DNA of 64,000 nt from JBCAXA01 sp038534295 (lineage in GTDB: Bacteria; Pseudomonadota; Gammaproteobacteria; Steroidobacterales; Woeseiaceae), in contig JBCAXA010000003.1 of the NCBI GenBank assembly GCA_038534295.1, forward strand, positions 434,001 to 498,000. Reading direction: 5' to 3'. The notes under the pieces were generated by a model. That model was not told the origin of the DNA. It did not search any database and saw only the letters and a program-made list of their open reading frames with translations. Position 1 is the first letter of the stretch. The number at the start of each line of letters is the position of its first letter. The position numbers and the translations under genes were made by a program. Below, in pieces: positions 1 to 9,069 of this stretch.

Positions 1-290
1 AACCAGACATCAACGACGCCACCGCAACATTGGCCGCAGTCCGGTCCCAGCGTGAAACGATGCTGCCGACTGGCCGGCGCGGTTGGCTCCGCCAATTGGT
101 CGCAAGCCTGGCGGATGCAGCGATACTCGAGCTGGCCGCCGCCCACCGTGCCAAAGCTGTGCTCGCGGGTCACGATCATGCGCGCACCGGGTTCGCGGGG
201 TGCCGAGCCGCGAATGGCCGCAACGGTAACGAGCACCGCCGGCTCCCCAGCGTCATGCAATTCACGCAATCGTGTTAGCCAGTTTCTCAT
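1..290 (-). CDS. xdhC: Xanthine dehydrogenase accessory protein XdhC (partial, 3' end outside window)
   Basis: The first 96 residues of an open frame run off the left edge. They start MRNWLTRLRELHDAGEPAVL, continue through a TVAAIRGSAPREPGARM segment and a GTVGGGQLE motif, and reach the LGPDCGQCCGG cysteine motif. Both motifs are typical of the XdhC family, which delivers sulfurated molybdenum cofactor to xanthine dehydrogenase in the cytoplasm. The ATG overlaps the stop of the preceding xdhB by an ATGA junction, so translation is coupled. XdhC is therefore the fourth gene of a uraH-xdhA-xdhB-xdhC operon. The C-terminal Rossmann domain is not visible. Confidence 0.93.
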   Translation of the reverse strand, partial: MRNWLTRLRELHDAGEPAVLVTVAAIRGSAPREPGARMIVTREHSFGTVGGGQLEYRCIRQACDQLAEPTAPASRQHRFTLGPDCGQCCGGVVDVW

Positions 291-2638
291 CCGACCGACA
301 CCGATCGGTTGCTCGATTGTTCACGCAGTGCGTCAAGTGCGCGCATGATGGCCTGCGGCGTTGCCGGTGCGTCCAACGGTATGTGATCGACCGCCTCCGT
401 CGTGCTGGCAAGCGCATCGCGGATCGCGTGAAACACCGACAAACCGAGCATCAGCGGCGGTTCGCCAACGGCCTTTGATCGGTAAATCGTGTCTTCTCGA
501 TTGCTGCCGGCAAAAAAACTGACGCGAAAGTCTTGCGGTACATCGGCCGACGTCGGAATCTTATAGGTCGACGGGGCGTGCGTACCCAGTTCGCCCGCGG
601 CGTTCCACCACAGCTCCTCCGTTGTCAGCCAGCCCATGCCCTGAACAAAACCGCCTTCGATTTGACCAAGATCGATGGCTGGATTCAGCGACTCACCGCA
701 GTCGTGCACGATATCGACTCGCAGCACGCGATGCTCGCCGGTCAGCGTATCGATGACCACTTCGCTGACTGCGGCGCCATAGGCAAAGTAAAAGAACGGC
801 CGGCCGGACAGCGTCTTTTTGTCGTAGCTAATCTTCGGAGTCTTGTAGAAGCCCGTCGCCGACAGCGATACGCGCGCACGATACGCCTCGTCCACGAGGT
901 CGGCGAAGGCGACGGTACGGTCACCGACCCGGACGGCGTTGTGTTCGAACACAATGGCGCGTTCATCTTCGCCGTAGTGATCAGCCGCAAATCGCGTCAA
1001 TCGCTCACGGAGGGTACGCGCAGCCGCTTCCGCCGCCTTACCGTTGAGGTCCGAGCCGCTGGAGGCAGCCGTCGCTGAGGCATTCGGAACCTTGCTCGTG
1101 TCCGCTGCCGTGATTTTGATGCGATCGATATCGATTTTGAGTTCTTCAGCGACGACTTGAGCGACCTTCGTGTAAAGGCCCTGGCCCATTTCGGTGCCGC
1201 CATGATTGAGGTGCACCGAACCGTCGGTATAGATGTGTACCAATGCGCCGGCTTGGTTGAGGTGAGTCGCAGTGAACGAGATGCCGAACTTGACCGGCGT
1301 CAGCGCAATGCCGCGCTTTAGAATCGGGTTTGCGGCGTTCCACGTTCGAATCTCGGCGCGACGCTGTTCGTAGTCAGAGCTCGCTTCGAGCTCATCGATA
1401 ATCGCCGCGATGACGTTGTCTTCGACTCGCTGACCGTACGGCGTGACGTTGCGTTCGTCGATGCCGTAGAGATTCGCGCGGCGTACCGCGAGCGGGTCTT
1501 TGCCGAGATGGCGGGCTATTTCGTCGACGACGTGCTCAATCGCAAACATTCCCTGCGGACCGCCAAAGCCGCGAAACGCGGTGTTCGAAACCGTATGGGT
1601 CTTGCAGCGATGGCTGTCGATGGCGACTTTGTCGAGGTAATACGCGTTGTCTGCATGGAACATCGCACGGTCGTTGATGGCACCGGACAAATCGGCCGAC
1701 ATCCCGCAGCGCGAGGCAAACATGAACTTGATCGCACTGATAACACCGTCGTCATCGAATCCGACGTCGTAGTCGATCTCAAAATCGTGGCGTTTGCCGG
1801 TGATAATCATGTCGGCGTCGCGATCGAGTCGCAGTTTGACCGGACGCTGCAGCTTGCGCGCCAGCAGCGCCGCAATGCACGCAATTAGCGCGGGTTGGCT
1901 TTCCTTGCCGCCAAACGCGCCACCCATTCGGCGACACTCGACCACGACGTCTTTCGATGGCCGGCCCAGCGCGAGCGCAACCGTTTCCTGAATCTGTCCT
2001 GGGTGTTGGGTCGAGCTGTACACCAGCATGTCGCCGCCCTCGCGCGGCAGTGCTGTCGCGATTTGGCCCTCTAGATAAAACTGGTCCTGACCGCCGACGC
2101 GCGTGGACCCGTTCAAACGATGACGGGCCGTTTGCAACGCCGCGCCGACGTCGCCGCGCGTCAGTGTTGCGCTTGGCAGCACGCTCGATTCTTTTGCGAC
2201 AGCTTCTCGAATCTCGAGTATCGGCTCGAGATCGTGGTACTCGATTTTGGCGCGTCGTACCGCGCGCCGGGCAATGTCGACGCTGATCGCGGCAACGGCG
2301 AACACCGGTTGTCCGACGTACTGGACAAGGCCGTCGGTCAGAATGGGATCGTCTTTCAGAACATGCCCGTAGTTGTTCTCGCCCGGTATGTCGTCGGCCG
2401 TGATTACGCCGACGACACCTGGCATCGCCCGTACCTCGGTGAGATCCATCGCCGCGATCGTGGCGTGCGGTCGTTCGCTTATCCCAATAGCCGCATACAA
2501 GGTATTGCGCGGCTCACCGATGTCATCGGTATAGGTCGCGCGGCCGGATACGTGCAGCGCGGCGCTGTCGTGCGCGAGCGCCGTACCGACGCTGCCGCGA
2601 ACGGCACTGCGCGGTTTAGACGGCAAATCGGTAGACAT
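287..2638 (-). CDS. xdhB: Xanthine dehydrogenase molybdopterin-binding subunit XdhB
   Basis: This 783-residue protein matches the usual length of bacterial XdhB (about 780). It is the molybdenum-cofactor subunit that hydroxylates hypoxanthine to xanthine and urate in the cytoplasm. Seen in the sequence: an N-terminal a/b-hammerhead domain (GRATYTDDI), the cofactor-loop motif RMGGAFGGKES, a GFGGPQG motif, GGTEMGQGL, and near the C-terminus VGEPPLMLG, which carries the glutamate expected to act as active-site base. The start lies 23 bases inside the 3' end of xdhA, and the stop overlaps xdhC by four bases. That is the arrangement expected for stoichiometric XdhAB production with its maturation factor. 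Nothing looks truncated. Confidence 0.97.
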   Translation of the reverse strand: MSTDLPSKPRSAVRGSVGTALAHDSAALHVSGRATYTDDIGEPRNTLYAAIGISERPHATIAAMDLTEVRAMPGVVGVITADDIPGENNYGHVLKDDPILTDGLVQYVGQPVFAVAAISVDIARRAVRRAKIEYHDLEPILEIREAVAKESSVLPSATLTRGDVGAALQTARHRLNGSTRVGGQDQFYLEGQIATALPREGGDMLVYSSTQHPGQIQETVALALGRPSKDVVVECRRMGGAFGGKESQPALIACIAALLARKLQRPVKLRLDRDADMIITGKRHDFEIDYDVGFDDDGVISAIKFMFASRCGMSADLSGAINDRAMFHADNAYYLDKVAIDSHRCKTHTVSNTAFRGFGGPQGMFAIEHVVDEIARHLGKDPLAVRRANLYGIDERNVTPYGQRVEDNVIAAIIDELEASSDYEQRRAEIRTWNAANPILKRGIALTPVKFGISFTATHLNQAGALVHIYTDGSVHLNHGGTEMGQGLYTKVAQVVAEELKIDIDRIKITAADTSKVPNASATAASSGSDLNGKAAEAAARTLRERLTRFAADHYGEDERAIVFEHNAVRVGDRTVAFADLVDEAYRARVSLSATGFYKTPKISYDKKTLSGRPFFYFAYGAAVSEVVIDTLTGEHRVLRVDIVHDCGESLNPAIDLGQIEGGFVQGMGWLTTEELWWNAAGELGTHAPSTYKIPTSADVPQDFRVSFFAGSNREDTIYRSKAVGEPPLMLGLSVFHAIRDALASTTEAVDHIPLDAPATPQAIMRALDALREQSSNRSVSVG

Positions 2639-4112
2639 CGGTGGCCGTCTCCGGTTGCGTGGTCTCGAGCCAAGCGCGGTACAGAAGATTCTGCGCTGCC
2701 TGCATGCGGTACCCCGCGGACGCGCGCATGTCAGTCAACGGCGTGAAGTCTTTGGTCAACGCCGTCATGGCCGCCTGCACGCTGGCCTCAGTCCACGGCG
2801 CATCTTTGAGCGTCGCCTCCGCAGCCGCGGCGCGCTTCGGGATTGCCGCCATGCCGCCGTAAGCGATGCGCACGTGTTCGATACGGTCGCCGCTCAGTTT
2901 GAAGGCGATCGCGAGACATACCGCGGAGATATCCTGGTCAAAACGCTTCGATAGCTTGTAGCTGCGCAGCGTCAGGTCGGGGTCGCGAATCGGAACGCGC
3001 ACCGTCGCCAGCAGCTCGCCCAGCTGAAACGCCTTTTGCTGGTAGCCAAGATAGAGTTCTTCAAGCGCAATCTCTCGTTGCTCGTCGTCGCGCACGAGCA
3101 CGAGGCGCGTGCCGAGCGCGAGCAGTGCCGGCATTGAATCGCCGATTGGCGAACCATTGGCGATGTTGCCGCCAAGCGTCGCCGCATTGCGGATCAACGG
3201 CGATGAGAAGCGTTCCCAGAGATCGATCAATTCCGGGTATTGCGCATCAAGGTACGGCAGACAGTCTGTGAAGGGCACCGCCGCGCCGATGTCGAGCCAA
3301 GCCTCGGTTTGTCGAACCGTTTGCAGTTCTCGAACGCGGCCGGTGTAGATCACGTGAGTAAGGTCGCGACAGTCTTTCGTGACCCAAAGACCGACATCGG
3401 TGCCTCCGGCTAGCAGTGTGGCGTCGGGCTCGGCCGCGTAAAGCTGGGCGAGATCACCGAGCTCGGTTGGCGCATGAAACACGCCGCTCGTGTGCTCAAC
3501 GCTGAGACGATCCATGTCGTCGAGCCCGGCCAGCGCCGTTCGCGCAACGGTATCGTCAGCATGCGCCTGCCGCGGTCGTGCCGCATGCCGCGACGGTGCG
3601 TCGAGTGCGTCACCTAACGTACCCATGCGCTCGGCCGCATCGACGATCGGTCGGTAGCCGGTGCAGCGACACAAATTTCCCGACAGCGCGACATCGATAT
3701 CAGCGCGCGATGGTGTCGCGTTTTGTTTGTATAGCGCAAACAGCGACATGACGAAGCCGGGCGTGCAAAAGCCACACTGCGAACCGTGCATATCAACCAT
3801 GGCTTGCTGTGCTGGGTGCAAGCGGTCACCGTCGGCAAGGCTCTCAACGGTGATCAACTCCTTGCCGTGCAGCGTGCCCAGAAACTGAATGCACGCATTG
3901 ACGGCGCGGTAGCGCAGGCCATCGTCGTGCCGTTCAGCCAGTACCACCGTGCATGCCCCGCAATCGCCCTCAGCGCAGCCTTCTTTGGTGCCGGTAAGGC
4001 CACGATCTTCACGCAGCCACTGCAGCACTGTTCGCGTTGGCGGTACGTCATTGAGCTCAACGGTCTCGCCGTCGAGCAGGAATCGAATCGTGTTGCCGAC
4101 GTTAGCAGCCAT
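2616..4112 (-). CDS. xdhA: Xanthine dehydrogenase small subunit XdhA (2Fe-2S/FAD)
   Basis: This is the 498-residue electron-transfer subunit of xanthine dehydrogenase. The N-terminal plant-type ferredoxin domain shows EGCAEGDCGACTVVL and a later conserved cysteine (NACIQFLG). The second all-helical [2Fe-2S] domain shows QCGFCTPGFVMS and LCRCTGYRPI near residues 110-150. From about residue 200 an FAD-binding domain follows (LLAGGTDVGLWVTK, then TLGGNIANGSPIGD), ending in a CO dehydrogenase flavoprotein C-terminal domain. Electrons pass from the Mo site of XdhB through both clusters to FAD and NAD+. The gene starts three bases after the uraH stop and overlaps xdhB, so all four genes are probably one transcript. 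Confidence 0.97.
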   Translation of the reverse strand: MAANVGNTIRFLLDGETVELNDVPPTRTVLQWLREDRGLTGTKEGCAEGDCGACTVVLAERHDDGLRYRAVNACIQFLGTLHGKELITVESLADGDRLHPAQQAMVDMHGSQCGFCTPGFVMSLFALYKQNATPSRADIDVALSGNLCRCTGYRPIVDAAERMGTLGDALDAPSRHAARPRQAHADDTVARTALAGLDDMDRLSVEHTSGVFHAPTELGDLAQLYAAEPDATLLAGGTDVGLWVTKDCRDLTHVIYTGRVRELQTVRQTEAWLDIGAAVPFTDCLPYLDAQYPELIDLWERFSSPLIRNAATLGGNIANGSPIGDSMPALLALGTRLVLVRDDEQREIALEELYLGYQQKAFQLGELLATVRVPIRDPDLTLRSYKLSKRFDQDISAVCLAIAFKLSGDRIEHVRIAYGGMAAIPKRAAAAEATLKDAPWTEASVQAAMTALTKDFTPLTDMRASAGYRMQAAQNLLYRAWLETTQPETATDVYRFAV

Positions 4113-4115
4113 CGT

Positions 4116-4460
4116 TCAGCTGCCGCGGTAGGTGCTGTAGCTCCACGGCGAAACCAACAGCGGCACGTGATAGTGCTCGTCGCGGCTCATCGTAAAACGC
4201 AGCCGGACCCGGTCGAGAAACGGCGCCTCGTCGTCACCGACCAGGTCGGAAAAATACTCGGCAACGTCGAACTCGAGTTCGTAGCTGCCAATTTCAAACG
4301 CGGCGCCGTCGAGCAGCGGTGCGTCACAGCGCCCATCGTCGTTCGACTCGGTCGACACGATAAGCCGCCGCTCCTGGTCGGCCGCGTACAGCCGCACCGC
4401 GATACCGGCGCCGGGGCAACCGCGCGCGGTGTCGAGTATGTGTGTCGTTAACTTGCCCAC
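4116..4460 (-). CDS. uraH: 5-hydroxyisourate hydrolase (transthyretin-like)
   Basis: This 114-residue protein has the features of the hydroxyisourate hydrolase family. It opens with LTTHILDTARG, containing the histidine that opens the active site. It has a central arginine in DDGRCDAPL, an HYHVPLLVSPWSYSTYRGS C-terminus with the conserved histidine, and the terminal YRGS tetrapeptide that separates these enzymes from vertebrate transthyretin. It hydrolyses 5-hydroxyisourate, the product of urate oxidation, to OHCU. It is the first gene of the minus-strand xdh operon and is transcribed away from the urease operon. No urate oxidase or OHCU decarboxylase is in the window. Confidence 0.95.
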   Translation of the reverse strand: MGKLTTHILDTARGCPGAGIAVRLYAADQERRLIVSTESNDDGRCDAPLLDGAAFEIGSYELEFDVAEYFSDLVGDDEAPFLDRVRLRFTMSRDEHYHVPLLVSPWSYSTYRGS

Positions 4461-4695
4461 AGACCTTAGACCTTACTTTCTAGTTACTGAGAATACCGGA
4501 ATTTCATGACCCTGGTCTGCGCGTCCAAGGGTCTCTCGGCATGGTCAGAACCCGGTCAATCGACGCCAATCACCAGTTTGGGTCACCGTGCTGGTGCATC
4601 GTCGGTGCGCGTCGCGCTGCGGGTTGTCTCGCTTCGCAAAGTCCGCAACACTCCGAGCCTCGTGCCGATCCCACAATCACAACAACGGCGACATC

Positions 4696-5556
4696 ATGTG
4701 CGCTGCCTCACTGGCTGACCTGCCCGCGACGTCGTCGGGTTGGCCAGCGCAACTGACGCTGCGTTTTGAGCGCGACGGCGCGGTTACGCGTATGCGCCGT
4801 GGGCGGAGTTTCGGGCCAGTTTATGTTCAGAAACCTTTCTTCCCGGAACCAAACGGCACCCACGTTTATATCGTGCATCCGCCGGGCGGGCTGGTCGGCG
4901 GTGACACGCTGTCGATCGATGTCACCGTCGAGCCCGACGCGCACGCGCTACTGACGACCCCGGCCGCTACCAAGGTTTATCGTGTCGCCGCTGCGCCGGT
5001 GACCTTGGTGCAGCGATTGACGGTGCGGCGCAACGGTCTGCTCGAGTGGCTGCCGTTGGAGACCATCGCATTTGCACGGACAAAATTCGTGTCGCGTACC
5101 GAAATCGTGCTCGAGCCCGGCGCGCAGTGTTTCGCCTGGGAGATGACGGCCTTCGGTCGCCCGGCTGGCGACCGACCGTTTGTGGCGGGCGACGTCGAGC
5201 AACGAACCACAATTTTCGAGCAAGATGGCGAGCACAAAACGCCGCTACTCATCGAACGCAACCGCCTAGTCGGTGGTTCGCCGCGGCAACAGGCACGCTG
5301 GGGCTACGCCGGACGGACCGTTTCAGCAAGCGCTTGGTTCGCGCCGGCCGATCGGGCTCTCGGTAACGCGCTCGTCGACGCGCTCGGCGATGACGCCGCG
5401 GCCTTGTCCGTGTCTGTACCGGACCGAGTTTTGACGCTTCGCACGCTCGACGACGACGCGGAACGTTGCATGCGCAGACTCCGCAATGCCTGGGCGATCG
5501 TCCGCGAGCTCGCGCTCGAGCGGGCCCCTTGCCCGCCACGAATCTGGACTACCTGA
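4696..5556 (+). CDS. ureD: Urease accessory protein UreD
   Basis: UreD (about 286 residues with this start) is the scaffold that binds apo-urease and, with UreF and UreG, inserts nickel. The diagnostic N-terminal block is present: GWPAQLTLRF, a GPVYVQKPFFPE stretch, HVYIVHPPGGLVGGD and LTTPAATKVYR. The protein ends ALERAPCPPRIWTT, as is usual for UreD. The frame is open further upstream to an ATG at 4588, but those 36 residues (rich in Arg, Ser and Asn) do not resemble UreD, so I chose the ATG at 4696. It is the first gene of a complete urease operon and starts about 235 bases from the divergent uraH, so the promoter should lie in that gap. Confidence 0.95.
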   Translation: MCAASLADLPATSSGWPAQLTLRFERDGAVTRMRRGRSFGPVYVQKPFFPEPNGTHVYIVHPPGGLVGGDTLSIDVTVEPDAHALLTTPAATKVYRVAAAPVTLVQRLTVRRNGLLEWLPLETIAFARTKFVSRTEIVLEPGAQCFAWEMTAFGRPAGDRPFVAGDVEQRTTIFEQDGEHKTPLLIERNRLVGGSPRQQARWGYAGRTVSASAWFAPADRALGNALVDALGDDAAALSVSVPDRVLTLRTLDDDAERCMRRLRNAWAIVRELALERAPCPPRIWTT

Positions 5557-5584
5557 ACGCCGGTTCCCGGCAGAGAACGAGACA

Positions 5585-5887
5585 ATGGAACTGACGCCAC
5601 GAGAGAAAGACAAGCTGCTTATCTTTATGGCCGGCGAGCTGGCCGAGAAGCGTCGCGCGCGCGGCCTCAAGCTCAACTACCCAGAGAGTATTGCGCTGAT
5701 ATCGGCGGCGATACTCGAAGGTGCTCGGGACGGACGCACGGTTGCCGAGCTGATGCAATACGGCACCACGCTCCTGACTCGTGCTGACGTGATGGATGGC
5801 GTCGCCGACATGATTCACGAAGTGCAGGTCGAGGCGACGTTCCCGGACGGGACCAAGCTCGTGACCGTTCACAACCCCATCGGTTAA
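5585..5887 (+). CDS. ureA: Urease gamma subunit
   Basis: This 100-residue subunit begins MELTPREKDKLLIF and contains LKLNYPESIALI and GRTVAELM, and ends VTVHNPIG. All are typical of UreA, whose usual length is 100 residues. It packs with UreB and UreC in the cytoplasmic (UreABC)3 urease. The upstream frame stays open to 5486, but the ATG at 5585 gives the conserved protein start. It lies 28 bases after ureD. Confidence 0.97.
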   Translation: MELTPREKDKLLIFMAGELAEKRRARGLKLNYPESIALISAAILEGARDGRTVAELMQYGTTLLTRADVMDGVADMIHEVQVEATFPDGTKLVTVHNPIG

Positions 5888-5907
5888 ACGGCGAGGAGAA
5901 AACGCAC

Positions 5908-6225
5908 GTGATTCCGGGCGAATACTTTATTGACGACGGTGACATCGAACTCAACGCAGGTCGCGAGACGACCGAGCTCGTTGTCGCCAACACGGGCGAT
6001 CGGCCGATTCAGGTCGGCTCGCACTACCACTTTGCCGAAACCAATCCGGCACTGGAGTTCGACCGCGGCGCCGCGCGCGGCAAACGGCTCGATATCCCGG
6101 CCGGCACCGCGGTTCGCTTCGAGCCCGGCCAAAAGCGAACCGTCAATCTGATCGACTACGCCGGCGACCGCATCGTTTACGGCTTCAACGCCGATGTGAT
6201 GGGTCCGCTCGAGGATGCATCATGA
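5908..6225 (+). CDS. ureB: Urease beta subunit
   Basis: UreB has 105 residues and starts with GTG, preceded by a good GAGGAG ribosome-binding site. The sequence MIPGEYFIDDGDIELNAGR, the IQVGSHYHFAETN motif and the C-terminal AGDRIVYGFNADVMG block are standard for the family. It is a structural subunit of urease. Its stop overlaps the ureC start in an ATGA junction. Confidence 0.97.
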   Translation: MIPGEYFIDDGDIELNAGRETTELVVANTGDRPIQVGSHYHFAETNPALEFDRGAARGKRLDIPAGTAVRFEPGQKRTVNLIDYAGDRIVYGFNADVMGPLEDAS

Positions 6226-7925
6226 GCCGTATCGACAAACGCGCTTACGCCGACATGTTTGGGCCGACTACCGGTGACCGCGTGCGGCTCGCCGACACCG
6301 AGCTCGTTATCGAAGTCGAGCGCGATCACACGCACTACGGCGACGAAGTGAAATTCGGCGGCGGCAAAGTCATCCGTGACGGCATGGGGCAAAGTCAGCG
6401 GACATCGATCGACGTTGTGGATTGCGTCATCACCAACGCACTGATCGTCGATCACTGGGGCATCGTCAAAGCCGACATCGGCATCAAAAACGGTCGCATC
6501 GCGGCAATCGGCAAAGCCGGCAACCCCGACGTGCAGCCCGATGTCGACATCATCGTCGGCCCAGGCACCGAGGTGATCGCCGGTGAGGGGCATATCGTGA
6601 CGGCGGGCGGCATCGATGCACACATTCACTGGATTTGCCCGCAGCAGTTTGAAGATGCGCTGATGTCCGGTGTCACTACGATGCTCGGTGGCGGCACGGG
6701 TCCAGCGACCGGTACCAATGCAACAACTTGCACGGCCGGCCCGTGGAACATTGCACGAATGCTGCAGGCAGCCGACGCGTTTCCCGTTAATCTGGGTTTT
6801 CTCGGCAAGGGCAACGCCAGTCAGCCGGCACCGCTTAACGAGCAAATCGAAGCTGGTGCTATCGGCCTCAAGCTTCACGAGGACTGGGGCACCACGCCGG
6901 CAGCAATCGATTGCTGTCTCGGCGTCGCCGACGACTACGACGTGCAGGTTGCCATTCATACCGACACGCTGAATGAATCCGGCTTTGTCGAGCACTCGCT
7001 GGCCGCCATGGCTGATCGCACCATACACACCTACCACACCGAAGGTGCCGGTGGCGGTCATGCGCCCGACATCATCAAAGCGGCCGGGCACGCCAACGTG
7101 TTGCCGTCATCGACTAACCCGACCCGACCGTACACGGTCAATACCATCGACGAGCATCTCGACATGCTGATGGTTTGCCATCATCTCGATGCCAAGATTC
7201 CGGAGGATGTGGCGTTTGCCGAATCGCGCATCCGCCGCGAGACCATTGCCGCCGAGGACATTCTGCACGATCTCGGCGCGTTCTCGATGATCGCGTCCGA
7301 CAGTCAGGCGATGGGTCGGGTTGGCGAGGTCATCAGCCGCACGTGGCAGACCGCCCACAAGATGAAGGTGCAGCGTGGTGCTCTCGATCAAGACACGGCG
7401 CGCAACGACAACTTTCGGGTCCGTCGCTACGTTGCCAAATACACGATCAATCCGGCGATCACGCACGGCATCAGCGATCTGGTCGGTTCGATCGAGCCCG
7501 GCAAGCTCGCCGACCTCGTGCTGTGGAAGCCGGCGTTCTTCGGCGCCAAGCCGTCGCTCGTGATTAAGGGTGGCTTGATCGTTGCCGCGCCGATGGGTGA
7601 TCCGAATGCGTCGATTCCAACGCCGCAGCCGACGCACTACCGACCGATGTTCGCGGCCTTCGGCGGTGCACGCACGGCAACGTCGGTGACATTCGTATCC
7701 CGTGCCGCGCATTCCAACGGCGTTGGCGATGAGCTCGGTCTCGCGAAAGCGACCGCGCCGGTAGTTAACACCCGTAAGGTCCGCAAGACCGACATGGTGT
7801 TGAACGACTGGATGCCGAGCATCGACGTCGATCCAGAGACGTATGAGGTGCGTGCGGATGGCGAGCTGCTGACGTGCGAACCGGCGGACGTATTGCCGTT
7901 GGCGCAACGCTACTTTCTGTTTTAG
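6222..7925 (+). CDS. ureC: Urease alpha (catalytic) subunit
   Basis: UreC hydrolyses urea to ammonia and carbamate at a dinuclear nickel site. The 567-residue length and the residue numbering coincide with Klebsiella urease. H134 and H136 (HIHW), carbamylated K217 (GLKLHEDWG), H219 and D360 (SDSQAMGRVGE) were placed by counting codons. The H246 and H272 regions (AIHTDT, TYHTEGAGGGH) and the mobile-flap MVCHHLD are also present. No active-site substitution was found, so the enzyme should be active once nickel is loaded. The start overlaps ureB and the stop is three bases before ureE, which supports one polycistronic message. Confidence 0.98.
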   Translation: MSRIDKRAYADMFGPTTGDRVRLADTELVIEVERDHTHYGDEVKFGGGKVIRDGMGQSQRTSIDVVDCVITNALIVDHWGIVKADIGIKNGRIAAIGKAGNPDVQPDVDIIVGPGTEVIAGEGHIVTAGGIDAHIHWICPQQFEDALMSGVTTMLGGGTGPATGTNATTCTAGPWNIARMLQAADAFPVNLGFLGKGNASQPAPLNEQIEAGAIGLKLHEDWGTTPAAIDCCLGVADDYDVQVAIHTDTLNESGFVEHSLAAMADRTIHTYHTEGAGGGHAPDIIKAAGHANVLPSSTNPTRPYTVNTIDEHLDMLMVCHHLDAKIPEDVAFAESRIRRETIAAEDILHDLGAFSMIASDSQAMGRVGEVISRTWQTAHKMKVQRGALDQDTARNDNFRVRRYVAKYTINPAITHGISDLVGSIEPGKLADLVLWKPAFFGAKPSLVIKGGLIVAAPMGDPNASIPTPQPTHYRPMFAAFGGARTATSVTFVSRAAHSNGVGDELGLAKATAPVVNTRKVRKTDMVLNDWMPSIDVDPETYEVRADGELLTCEPADVLPLAQRYFLF

Positions 7926-7928
7926 ATC

Positions 7929-8378
7929 ATGACGCTCGTCGCCGCCGAACCGATCACATTGACCGAGCGCACGACGTCGCGCGAGGCAATCGATAGCGTC
8001 GCGCTGCCGTTCGAAGCGCGGCAGAAGACTCGCCAGCGAGTGTCGCTGAGTTCGGGTCGCGACGGTTTTGTGAAACTCAGCCGCGGCGCGGTATTGCGCG
8101 GCGGCGACTGCATTACCAATGAGGACGGGTACGTCGTTCGCATCGATGCAGCGATCGAAGCCATATCCCGGGTGCGCAGCCGCGAGCCAGCGGAGCTCGC
8201 CCGCGCTGCATATCACCTCGGCAACCGACACGTTTGGGTCGAGGTCGGACGGGATGCCTTGAGTTACCTCCGCGATCATGTGCTGGATGAGATGCTCGAG
8301 CAGCTCGGCTTTGCGGTCGAGCATGACGATGCGCCGTTTGAACCCGAAGCCGGTGCGTACGACGGTCATGGCCACTAA
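7929..8378 (+). CDS. ureE: Urease nickel metallochaperone UreE
   Basis: This 149-residue protein has a peptide-binding N-terminal half (RTRQRVSL-like KTRQRVSLSSGRDG) and a metal-binding half with AYHLGNRHVWVEVG, where the conserved dimer-interface histidine sits. It ends in a short histidine tail, GHGH, much reduced compared with the long His-rich tail of Klebsiella UreE. It donates Ni(II) to UreG. The last 11 bases overlap ureF. Confidence 0.95.
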   Translation: MTLVAAEPITLTERTTSREAIDSVALPFEARQKTRQRVSLSSGRDGFVKLSRGAVLRGGDCITNEDGYVVRIDAAIEAISRVRSREPAELARAAYHLGNRHVWVEVGRDALSYLRDHVLDEMLEQLGFAVEHDDAPFEPEAGAYDGHGH

Positions 8379-9039
8379 CGTTGCGGTTAATCCGGCGCTC
8401 TGGCTGCTGATCAGCCCAGCGCTGCCGGTCGGTGGCTACAGCTACTCGCAGGGCCTCGAGTTCGCCGTTGAGGCCGGTTGGTTGACGTCGACGACCGATG
8501 TCGACGACTGGCTTTTTGGCGTTGCAGGCGCAACGCTCGTGCACCAGGACCTTGCGTGTCTCGCGCGATTGCACGATGCGGTGGCGAATGGCGATGCCGA
8601 CGCGACGCTGCGTTGGAACCGAGCGCTTAGTGCTAGCCGCGAGACGGCCGAGCTACTCGACGAAGATCGCCAAATGGGACTCGCACTCGCGCGGCTGTTG
8701 CGCGACGTCATGCCCGAGGCGACCGAGCTGCTGCCGGCTGCGCCAACGTTCGCCACTGCCTTCGCGGCGGCATGCGTTGCGAACTCGATCGACATGGACG
8801 CTGCGTTAGCCGCCTACGCGTGGGTGTGGCACGAAAATCAGGTCGCGGCCGCCATCAAACTCGTACCGCTCGGCCAGACCGACGGTCAGCGACTCATGCT
8901 CGCCGCCGGTGAGCGGCTCGCCCATCTCGTCGAGTGCGCTCGCGCGGTCGATGACGACGACATCGGTTTGACGCTGCCGGCCGTTGCGATTGCATCGGCA
9001 CAACACGAACGACAACACACGCGGCTGTTTCGCTCATAG
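8368..9039 (+). CDS. ureF: Urease accessory protein UreF
   Basis: UreF (223 residues from ATG 8368) carries the family signature LLISPALPVGGYSYSQGLEFAVE near the N-terminus. It is all-helical, with a C-terminal block ending SAQHERQHTRLFRS. It bridges UreD and UreG and gates GTP-dependent nickel delivery. The frame is open upstream to 8278, but that extension lies wholly inside ureE in another frame and lacks UreF character, so the ATG that overlaps the ureE stop was chosen. Confidence 0.95.
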   Translation: MATNVAVNPALWLLISPALPVGGYSYSQGLEFAVEAGWLTSTTDVDDWLFGVAGATLVHQDLACLARLHDAVANGDADATLRWNRALSASRETAELLDEDRQMGLALARLLRDVMPEATELLPAAPTFATAFAAACVANSIDMDAALAAYAWVWHENQVAAAIKLVPLGQTDGQRLMLAAGERLAHLVECARAVDDDDIGLTLPAVAIASAQHERQHTRLFRS

Positions 9040-9069
9040 CGGGCGACGCGACGGTCTCAGGAGAAATAC

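Noticed and set aside
4588..4695. A longer UreD start.
   Set aside because: The extra residues are basic and low-complexity and do not resemble UreD; the family start matches ATG 4696.
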